The translations under genes were made by a program, and so were the position numbers. The notes under the pieces are model-generated. The model saw only the letters and a list, made by a program, of their open reading frames with translations, made no database searches and was not told the DNA's origin. DNA of 21,256 nucleotides from assembly GCA_965371245.1 (NCBI GenBank), contig CBDUXT010000093.1:1-21256 (forward strand). The letters are read 5' to 3'. Shown here piece after piece: positions 14,920 to 21,256 of this stretch. The stretch is from CBDUXT01 sp965371245 (GTDB lineage: Bacteria; Planctomycetota; Phycisphaerae; UBA1845). How positions within the stretch are numbered: the first letter of the stretch is position 1; the number at the start of each line of letters is the position of its first letter.

Positions 14920-15723
14920 GTGCGTGCCAACTACGGTCGCATCCTGGCTTGCTTCCTGAAGAACAGCCTGATCCGCGAGATAACCTTTCGCGGACACTTC
15001 CTGATGAACGTGGTCGGCGAGCTGATCTGGGTCGTGCTGTTGCTGTTGTTCGTGAAGGTCATCTTCACCAACACGACCAACGTGCGCGGGTGGAGCGAGG
15101 CGCAGTACCTGTTCCTCATGGGCACGCACATGATCGTCACGAACATTTTCGAGTCGCTGTTCTTTGGAAACTGCTGGCGTGTGGCCGAGCTGGTGCGAAC
15201 GGGCGACCTCGACTTCGTGCTCCTTAGACCGGCCAGCGCGCAGTTCCTGCTCTCGTTTGAGCGAGTGGATTTCGCGCCGCTGGCGAACCTGCCGGTGGGG
15301 GCGGCCCTGTGCCTGTATGGCTTGAGCATCCAGGGGGTCTCGGTAACGGCCACCCAAGTCGGGTTGTATTTTCTGCTGATCGCCGCGGGCGTGTTGATTC
15401 TCTACTCGTTGCTGTTCATGTTTGCGGTGACCAGTGTTTGGCTCATTCGGCAGACGGGCGTGGACCACCTTTGGTTCTACACCATCAGCCTGGCGCGGTA
15501 CCCGGCCGAAATCTATGAACGCTTTGCGGGCGGCGCGCTCTATTTCGGCTTGGTGTTTGTGATTCCCGTGCTGATGGTGTCCAACCTGCCGGCCAACGTG
15601 ATGATGCGAACATTCAACCCGCTGATGGTGGTTCATATGCTGCTGGTCGGCTTCCTCCTACTGGGGCTTTCATCGATCGTCTTTAGATTCGCCCTTCGCT
15701 GGTACCGTTCGGCCAGCAGTTGA
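14920..15723 (+). CDS. ABC-2 type permease, second subunit (COG3694-like)
   Basis: A 267-residue membrane protein with about six TM segments. RTGDLDFVLLRPASAQF corresponds to the DGGLRKYLLQP loop of its partner, showing that the two permeases are distant paralogues. The start is GTG 14920, with a perfect GGAGGT at 14907-14912 that lies inside the end of the preceding gene, 7 nt away. An in-frame ATG at 14896 would place this Shine-Dalgarno inside the gene and is less likely. Only 4 nt separate it from the upstream stop. Confidence 0.88.
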   Translation: MRANYGRILACFLKNSLIREITFRGHFLMNVVGELIWVVLLLLFVKVIFTNTTNVRGWSEAQYLFLMGTHMIVTNIFESLFFGNCWRVAELVRTGDLDFVLLRPASAQFLLSFERVDFAPLANLPVGAALCLYGLSIQGVSVTATQVGLYFLLIAAGVLILYSLLFMFAVTSVWLIRQTGVDHLWFYTISLARYPAEIYERFAGGALYFGLVFVIPVLMVSNLPANVMMRTFNPLMVVHMLLVGFLLLGLSSIVFRFALRWYRSASS

Positions 15724-15830
15724 CCAAACCACCGCGGAAGTTGTTTCTCATGCGGGCATCCCGGCACAAGAGCAGGAACGGTCGATCTTGCCGCGTCACG
15801 CTGGGTTTTCGGTTGCGGAGCTACGCTTCT

Positions 15831-18743
15831 TCACCTGCCTCCCTTCTCGGTTCGGGTCTTGGCTCCAGCCCGCAATTCGCGAGGTGACACCTCCAACTCA
15901 ACCGCGTCCGACAGGACCGTGTACGCCTGATTGCTCGAGTCCCGCACGTGTGTCGCGGTTTCATCCAGGCGAATCACGAACCGACCCGTCGCGCGCTCGG
16001 AGGCGCGAAGCGTGAAACTTCCCAAATGGCTGGCTCGCGCCAGGTCACTTCCCCCCAGGAAGCGAAGAGCACCGAGGCGGGCGCCGGTTTCGTCGATTGC
16101 CTCCATCGATTCAGCGGCGCTGAAGGCATAGTCTCGTCGCTGCGTGTCGATCCAGAGTTTCTCCACCGAGAGTTGCGCAGTACCGGTTCCTTCGATATCG
16201 AGTGCAAGCTGATAGGAGCGAAGATCACGAACGTCTTCGATATATGCATGGATCGTGACCGTACCGCCCGGAGTCACCCGCGTGCTGGTCGCCGCCAGCC
16301 TTACGTTGACAGAAGCTGCCGTCGGCGACGGGCGGATCATTCGCGCATCCCTTTCGAACGGCTGAAGATCCGCGGCGCGGGTTTGCGAAGGTTGGGTCGA
16401 GGCCGCAGCGCTCTGTGTCGTCGAGCATGAGGCCGGCGGCGAAAATGGGAACGCGCGCCCGCCGAACGCGTCAAGCGCAAGAACGACCTCGGTAATGTTG
16501 ATCTTGAAGTCCAGCGCCCCCGGTTCGAGGTCGGCGCGCAGCTTGCTCGGCGCACCGGGACGGTTGCTGAACTTGTCCAACAGCGCCACAACATCCACCA
16601 CCACGTCGATGCTGCCGTCGGGCAGGGACCAATGACCGTCGGTGAACGCTCCAGCGACATCGCCCCACCGGCCTGTGCCCACGGTCAGCGGTGGCGAGTA
16701 ATTCTCTTCGGCGCCGAGGGCGCAGTCGGGCAAGATGACCTGAACATCATAGACGCCGCCGGGAACGATGGACTCATGGTACACGTGCAAGTCGCCTTGC
16801 GCGCCGAAGTCGAAGAAGCTTGGCTGGCATTCAAGTGGGGAGGCTACGAACGTGGGGAAGCCCGCGATCGGTGCCGCGTTGCCGCTCTGTTCGCTGAACT
16901 CTCCGGGTTCTCCAACCCACATCGATGTTCCGTTCAACGCGGCGTGCTGACCCGGAAGATCGACGAACGTCACGCGGACGGCGTGAGTCTCGCCGACCGC
17001 GCCGGCCGCGAAGGTAAGGAAGCGGTTCTTGGCAACTACCGTTTCGGCCGGCCTCGGCGGCTCCGCGAAGCAGGACTCCGCCTTCAAATGCAGTTCCGCG
17101 TTTCCGGAGCTCGTCGCACCAGGCTCACCGAACCCGCCGACCCGGATCGTGTAGCACATGCCCGCCGTCATCGGCATTCGGACCTCGGAGGGTCCGCCGA
17201 TGGCCGGCTCCATCACCTCGTCGTTGCAAAACAGCAGCGCGCTATTATCCGCCGGACAGAGGCACTCCGGTCCACCGCCGTAGACGGCGAGCATGGTGTC
17301 CCAAGCGCACCCGGGATCATCACCGCCGCAACCCACTGAATCGACGAGGCTGAGCGTCAAACGACCGTCAATCGGAGCGACATAGTGATACCAGACATCA
17401 AGGCCGAACGGCAGATCCGGAAGAATCTGGCCGGATCCTCTGGTACAGTCCACAGTAGCCGGTCCGTCCGTCGTGGAACAGGTCGTGTCAAGCGCCACAC
17501 GGAGTTCCTGGTCACTCGGAAGCATCGCCGCCGCGGAGCAATCGTCGTTTAGCGCCTCGCATGGAACAAACGGCGGCAGATCCACAAACAGAATGTCATA
17601 GGGCAATGCGAGCCCGCCGTGGCCCGGCGGAAACAATTCGGCCGTGCCCGGCGTCCCCAAGGATCCGCGACAATCAGAGCCCGGGAGCAGCCCGGCGCAG
17701 GGTCCGCGCGTGTCCTCGCCATCCGGCAGCGGACCGGCGAAGCGCAGCACGGTATTGCCGAATAGGCTGCCGGCATACACGTTGCCGCGTGGACCGATCG
17801 CAGCGGCGAACGGGAAGCAGCCTCCGGGAGCGAACAGGGCGCTATCCGGATCGGTCAGCGGACCGGGGCACGGTGACCCGGGTGTAAGCCCGGTGCAGTC
17901 TCCTCCGGGGGTCGGACCGGCAAACCGCCAGATCGTGCCACCGACTGAGCCGCAATTCTGTGTGGCGATGACATAGATGTTACCATCCGGTCCGAAGGCG
18001 GCGGTGCCAGGCCATGTGGCGCCGAAAAGGCTCAGGGGGACGAACTCGGCCGTCTCGGGGTCTCCCAAGGGCCCCGGCATGTAATCCCCGGTCTTGCTAT
18101 CGAAACGCAGAATGCCAAGGTCTAGGTAGCTGGCGTAGAGATTGCCTTCGTCATCCCAGAACGGCTTCATCGGGTTCGCGGGAAAGGGTCCGGGCACCTC
18201 GAAACTGGGGACGAGGATGGCCGATCCCGGAGGCGCCAGAGGTCCCGGGCACGGATCACCGGGAAGTGCGTCCGCCGGACATGGATCAAGCTCCGGCGGC
18301 AGCACGGGTATCGGTCCCTTGAAGCGCATGATCGTATCGTGAGGGCCGCTGGTGACGTAGAGATGTCCGTCGGCCGCGCTGCCCGGCCAGTTGATCGCCC
18401 AATGTGTCGGCACAGCCAACCCCCCGCTCTTCGGCAGCACGAAGATATCCATGAAGGCTCCGGTATGGAGATCGAATCGTGCGATCTCGTCCATCGTCCC
18501 GCTGGCGACGAAGAGGCTCCCGTCCGGGCCGATCGAAATGCCGTTAACCTGAAAGAGCCGCCCGCGCTGGATGTGTACTCCGACAAACTCCCCCGTTTCA
18601 CCGTGGTATCGTAAGACAGTGTGACCTGTAAGACTTGGAATCAGGATGGCAGGCTCCGCGTTCGCGTGACCGACCACAACGGCCATCACGAGGCCCGCGG
18701 CCATTCCAACCGTCCACACGTTGCTCGATCGACTTTTCTTCAT
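15831..18743 (-). CDS. Large secreted beta-propeller protein with NDDC, dockerin-like and cohesin-like modules
   Basis: A 970-residue exported protein. ATG 18743 is chosen because AGGAG lies 7-8 nt upstream and a classical signal peptide (KKSR, hydrophobic core, cleavage after HANA near residue 29) follows; the frame would allow 14 more codons. Residues 30-390 carry NHL/YVTN-like propeller blades (for example GSLFVASG, ADGHLYVTSG, GNLYAS, GNIYVIAT, GNVYAGS), with three loop repeats of the form CxGLxPGxxCPGPL. Residues 395-558 hold an ALNDDCSAA cysteine-rich domain common in planctomycete exoproteins. About 693-763 is a duplicated helix pair (DVVALLDKF and EVVLALDAF) like planctomycete dockerin-type modules, and about 810-955 resembles a cohesin/CBM-type beta sandwich. 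Function is unknown; surface or extracellular-complex roles are plausible. Confidence 0.75.
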   Translation of the reverse strand: MKKSRSSNVWTVGMAAGLVMAVVVGHANAEPAILIPSLTGHTVLRYHGETGEFVGVHIQRGRLFQVNGISIGPDGSLFVASGTMDEIARFDLHTGAFMDIFVLPKSGGLAVPTHWAINWPGSAADGHLYVTSGPHDTIMRFKGPIPVLPPELDPCPADALPGDPCPGPLAPPGSAILVPSFEVPGPFPANPMKPFWDDEGNLYASYLDLGILRFDSKTGDYMPGPLGDPETAEFVPLSLFGATWPGTAAFGPDGNIYVIATQNCGSVGGTIWRFAGPTPGGDCTGLTPGSPCPGPLTDPDSALFAPGGCFPFAAAIGPRGNVYAGSLFGNTVLRFAGPLPDGEDTRGPCAGLLPGSDCRGSLGTPGTAELFPPGHGGLALPYDILFVDLPPFVPCEALNDDCSAAAMLPSDQELRVALDTTCSTTDGPATVDCTRGSGQILPDLPFGLDVWYHYVAPIDGRLTLSLVDSVGCGGDDPGCAWDTMLAVYGGGPECLCPADNSALLFCNDEVMEPAIGGPSEVRMPMTAGMCYTIRVGGFGEPGATSSGNAELHLKAESCFAEPPRPAETVVAKNRFLTFAAGAVGETHAVRVTFVDLPGQHAALNGTSMWVGEPGEFSEQSGNAAPIAGFPTFVASPLECQPSFFDFGAQGDLHVYHESIVPGGVYDVQVILPDCALGAEENYSPPLTVGTGRWGDVAGAFTDGHWSLPDGSIDVVVDVVALLDKFSNRPGAPSKLRADLEPGALDFKINITEVVLALDAFGGRAFPFSPPASCSTTQSAAASTQPSQTRAADLQPFERDARMIRPSPTAASVNVRLAATSTRVTPGGTVTIHAYIEDVRDLRSYQLALDIEGTGTAQLSVEKLWIDTQRRDYAFSAAESMEAIDETGARLGALRFLGGSDLARASHLGSFTLRASERATGRFVIRLDETATHVRDSSNQAYTVLSDAVELEVSPRELRAGAKTRTEKGGR

Positions 18744-19043
18744 CAGGATTCTCCTTTGTGCATGACGGTCGGCGAAGGGGGACAAACCGGCGCCCTACGG
18801 AGGTACGGAATAGGCGACGACCGCCCCCCTACGCCTCCCGGCTCCAAGAGCCGGCCGGTGTGGGGACCGAACGACTCGAAAACATTCGACTCATTAACTA
18901 AGCCGGTAAGGACCGGTGAGGCTCACGAGGAAAACTGGCATTTTGTTTCTCGTCGAGGTACAATCGGGCTGGTCAGGGTGGCATTGGGGTCGGATCGACT
19001 CGCCGCCCTACCCGAGTTCACCTCGAGTGTCGGAGTCACGGTC
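18744..19043. other. Divergent intergenic region with a hairpin
   Basis: This stretch separates the secreted-protein gene (minus) from the ECF sigma gene (plus). CCGGCTC and GAGCCGG with a CAA loop form a perfect 7-bp hairpin at 18838-18854, within the leader of the secreted-protein gene. Short duplicated CCGG blocks lie near 18903-18916. No coding potential with family similarity and no known riboswitch core was recognised. Confidence 0.5.
18935..18964 (+). promoter_or_regulatory. Candidate promoter of the ECF sigma gene
   Basis: CTGGCA (18935-18940) and TACAAT (18959-18964) are spaced by 18 bp, about 80 bp upstream of the sigma-factor start. The -10 is good and the -35 weak. Confidence 0.3.
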
Positions 19044-19664
19044 ATGTGCGAGCCCGACGACGCATTGCTGGCACAGGCCACCGCCGGCGACATGGAGGCG
19101 GTAGGCCGGCTTCTAAAGCGCCATGTGCGCACCCTTCGTGGCACGTTGGCCGGAAAAATCCCCCGGCGCTGGCAGTCGGTGCTCTCCGTGGAGGATGTCC
19201 TCCAACAGACGTTCGCCGATGCGGTCCGCGACATTCGCGGCTTCTCCGGCACGGCCGACGGTGAGTTCACCGCCTGGCTATCGTGCCTTGCCCAGTGCAA
19301 CCTCTGCGACGCTCTCCGCACGCTGGAAGCGAAGAAACGGGGTGGGTCGCGCCGCCGTGTTCACGCACGCAGCGACTCGGAATCCGCCGGGCTGCTCGAC
19401 GTACTTGGCCTGACCGGCACCACGCCCAGCCGAGCGGCCGCACGCGACGAGGTTCGCGCGGCGGTGGAAGAGGCAGTGAGCAGTCTTCCCCGCGACTATC
19501 GGATTGTCGTCCAGATGTATGATCTTGAAGGGGAGCCGGTGCAGAAAGTGGCGGCGGCGCTCCATCGTAGCGTTGGCGCCGTGTACATGCTCCGATCGCG
19601 GGCCCACGACCGATTACACGACCTGATGGGCGCAACGACCAACTATTTCAGCGATTCGGCGTGA
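19044..19664 (+). CDS. ECF-type RNA polymerase sigma factor
   Basis: A 206-residue cytoplasmic sigma factor. Region 2 spans about 6-95 (ALLAQATAGDMEAVGRLL, then VLSVEDVLQQTFADAVRDI and FTAWLSCLAQCNLCDALR); region 4 spans about 140-195 (AVSSLPRDYRIVVQMYDLEG and a helix-turn-helix in VQKVAAALHRSVGAVYMLRS). Between them is a low-complexity linker. This is the short two-domain ECF plan, of the style seen in the many planctomycete ECF groups that accompany Ser/Thr kinases. ATG 19044 is chosen because homology begins there; GGAG lies about 10 nt upstream. The frame stays open far upstream without similarity. The next gene, 78 bp on, is a kinase; no anti-sigma factor is seen, so control through kinase signalling is possible but inferred. 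Confidence 0.9.
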   Translation: MCEPDDALLAQATAGDMEAVGRLLKRHVRTLRGTLAGKIPRRWQSVLSVEDVLQQTFADAVRDIRGFSGTADGEFTAWLSCLAQCNLCDALRTLEAKKRGGSRRRVHARSDSESAGLLDVLGLTGTTPSRAAARDEVRAAVEEAVSSLPRDYRIVVQMYDLEGEPVQKVAAALHRSVGAVYMLRSRAHDRLHDLMGATTNYFSDSA

Positions 19665-19742
19665 GTTGAATAGCACTTCTTACGGCTATCTGAATGTAGG
19701 CGCGTGCTCCTTGCGCGATGGAACGATAGTCTGGACTCAACA

Positions 19743-21203
19743 ATGGCAACCGCATCCGACGACCCACACTCCTCTGACAGCGATGCTCGCCTGATCGAGG
19801 CGGCACTGCGCCAAGAGCTTGGCGAGGCGGGTACGGAAACGCTCAGCCGCACATCCACCGGAACGGCCGAACGACGGGCAGGCGCCGCAATCCCTCAAAC
19901 GATCGGGCGATACCGTATCACGCGGGTCATCGCCTCCGGCGGCATGGGCACGGTGTATGAGGCCGTTCAGGACAAACCCCATAGAACCGTCGCGCTGAAA
20001 CTGATCAAGCAGGGCATCGCCTCCCCGTCTGCCCTGCGTCGATTCGAGTTTGAGTCCCAGGTTCTCGGTCGGCTTCGCCACCCCGGCATCGCGCAGGTTT
20101 ACGACGCCGGCACGTATTGTGACGAATCGGGGACCATGCCCTACTTCGCGATGGAGTTCATCCCCAACGCCAAGACCCTCACCAGGTACGCGCAAGACAA
20201 GATGCTCGGCACGCGCGACCGGATGCGGTTGTTCGCCGAGGTCTGCGACGCGGTTCACCACGGCCACCAGAAGGGCGTGATCCACCGAGACTTGAAGCCC
20301 TCGAACATTCTGGTCGATGCGAATGGCCATCCGAAGATCATCGACTTCGGCGTCGCCCGCGGCACGGACTCCGACATGGCCGTCACGACGCTTCAGACAG
20401 ACGTCGGCCAGCTCATCGGAACACTGCAATACATGTCTCCGGAGCAGTGCGAGGCCGACCCCCACAACATCGACACTCGGTGCGACGTGTACGCGCTGGG
20501 CGTGGTCTTCTTTGAACTGTTGACCGATCGGCTGCCGTATAACCTGGCGCGGAAAGCCATCCACGAGGCCACGCGGATGATCCGTGAGGAACCGCCCGCC
20601 AAGCTGAGCACGTTCAACCGAAGGCTTCGCGGAGACGTGGAAACGATCGCGCTGAAAGCGCTGGAGAAAGACCGCGACCGGCGATATCAGGCGGCCACCG
20701 ACTTCGCGCAGGACATTAAGCGTTACCTGGGCAATGAGCCGATCAGCGCGCGGCCGGCGAGCGTGCTCTATCACGTTCGCGTTTTCTCCCGGCGGAACAG
20801 GTCGCTCGTTGGAGCCGTCGTTGTCGTGTTCGCCGTCCTGCTCGGGACGACCATCTTCAGCACGTGGCTCTCCATCAAAGCGGAACGCGCGCGGAGAAAC
20901 CTTGTCAATCCCGACAACCTCACTCGGGGCCAATCCGGATTGTTGGGGTCAGAGAATACCGAGCCATGCGATCTGAGAGATGGGGGCGGATTAACCTGGC
21001 GGGCGTATCCTACCCACAAGAACGACCGATCGGCTCACTCTGCCCCACGGTTCTCGCGGAAAGCCCGTACGATACGAAAAGCCGCCCGTGCTCAGGCTGC
21101 CAGGAACGGTAGCTTCGGGGTCAGAAGGTCGATCGGGGGGGGGCGATTTGCGCCACTTCCTACTCGGGGAGGTTCAAATTGCACAACGCTGCCGGGACAA
21201 TAA
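19743..21203 (+). CDS. Membrane-anchored Ser/Thr protein kinase, C-terminus probably truncated
   Basis: A 486-residue Hanks-type kinase in the PknB-like group. Gly-rich loop ASGGMGTV (64-71), catalytic Lys86 in VALKLI, HRDLKPSN (181-188) with Asp183, DFG (201-203) and MSPEQ (231-235) are intact, so the kinase should be active. One TM helix follows (about 355-377). Planctomycete kinases of this plan usually continue after KAERARR with a long coiled-coil, TPR or WD-type sensor part. Here, from about residue 386 (base 20899), the sequence turns into unrelated, compositionally odd residues up to TAA 21201, and the DNA contains GGGTCAGA repeats. Insertion or recombination has probably replaced the extracytoplasmic part. 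ATG 19743 is chosen; GTG 19704 would add 13 residues. It is co-directional with the ECF sigma gene. Confidence 0.85.
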   Translation: MATASDDPHSSDSDARLIEAALRQELGEAGTETLSRTSTGTAERRAGAAIPQTIGRYRITRVIASGGMGTVYEAVQDKPHRTVALKLIKQGIASPSALRRFEFESQVLGRLRHPGIAQVYDAGTYCDESGTMPYFAMEFIPNAKTLTRYAQDKMLGTRDRMRLFAEVCDAVHHGHQKGVIHRDLKPSNILVDANGHPKIIDFGVARGTDSDMAVTTLQTDVGQLIGTLQYMSPEQCEADPHNIDTRCDVYALGVVFFELLTDRLPYNLARKAIHEATRMIREEPPAKLSTFNRRLRGDVETIALKALEKDRDRRYQAATDFAQDIKRYLGNEPISARPASVLYHVRVFSRRNRSLVGAVVVVFAVLLGTTIFSTWLSIKAERARRNLVNPDNLTRGQSGLLGSENTEPCDLRDGGGLTWRAYPTHKNDRSAHSAPRFSRKARTIRKAARAQAARNGSFGVRRSIGGGRFAPLPTRGGSNCTTLPGQ

Positions 21204-21255
21204 AGCCATCTTGAGGGCGGCACGCCGGGTCAGAGCCGTGGGCGCAAGCCCACGG
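20945..21255. repeat. Repeat-like region with GGGTCAGA motifs and a REP-like hairpin
   Basis: GGGGTCAGA occurs at 20945-20953 and 21118-21126, and GGGTCAGA at 21227-21234. The last is followed by a perfect 8-bp stem CCGTGGGC/GCCCACGG closed by GCAA (21236-21255), which reaches the window end. A 12-bp palindrome CAATCCGGATTG sits at 20930-20941. Such sequence recalls REP elements associated with RAYT transposases, but no transposase gene is visible and the comparison is from memory. Confidence 0.5.
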
Positions 21256-21256
21256 A

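Noticed and set aside
14824..15636. Minus-strand open frame of 270 codons opposite the ABC permease
   Set aside because: Composition is rich in His, Gln and Arg as in antisense shadows of membrane proteins; the plus strand has a coupled operon with a strong Shine-Dalgarno.
19737..20933. Minus-strand open frame of 398 codons opposite the kinase
   Set aside because: The plus-strand kinase has all catalytic motifs; the antisense product shows none.

Overview
The window is GC-rich bacterial DNA and most likely belongs to a member of the Planctomycetota, probably an environmental or uncultured lineage. The evidence is indirect: an ECF-type sigma factor next to a membrane-anchored Ser/Thr kinase, Tad-domain proteins of the planctomycete style (one with a DUF7305-like C-terminus), a very large secreted beta-propeller protein with NDDC, dockerin-like and cohesin-like modules, and an Nramp-like carrier lacking the classical metal motifs. 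No rRNA, tRNA, CRISPR array or complete insertion sequence was seen.

Layout. (1) 1-3124: minus-strand housekeeping genes rarA, 5-formyltetrahydrofolate cyclo-ligase and the N-terminal part of a Xaa-Pro aminopeptidase. An imperfect 137-bp tandem duplication carrying GC-rich hairpins precedes the peptidase. (2) 3196-5019: glmS on the plus strand, divergent from rarA. (3) 5191-9097: a minus-strand locus of two Tad-domain membrane-anchored proteins followed by a PilZ protein and a divergent PilZ-like protein. Each Tad gene has a 5' leader that matches the c-di-GMP-I (GEMM-I) riboswitch. A two-TM HAMP protein (9388-10065) is transcribed divergently. (4) 10119-10156: a bidirectional terminator, then a SerA-type dehydrogenase (minus). 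(5) 11640-15723: an Nramp-related transporter, then a three-gene ABC-2 exporter operon (ATPase plus two permeases) with tightly coupled starts. (6) 15831-18743: a 970-residue secreted multidomain protein (minus). (7) 19044-21203: ECF sigma factor and Ser/Thr kinase. The kinase reading frame leaves recognisable family sequence soon after its TM helix and runs into repeat-like DNA with GGGTCAGA motifs and a perfect GCAA-loop hairpin at the window edge.

The most interesting part is region 3. Two paralogous aptamers with identical internal spacing sit in front of two cell-surface or pilus-like genes, and two PilZ-family proteins lie directly downstream. This suggests that the second messenger c-di-GMP acts both on RNA (expression of the Tad proteins) and on protein (PilZ effectors) in a single surface-appendage or adhesion locus. 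The motif matches are read from the sequence; ligand binding, the direction of control and the role in a pilus are inferred.
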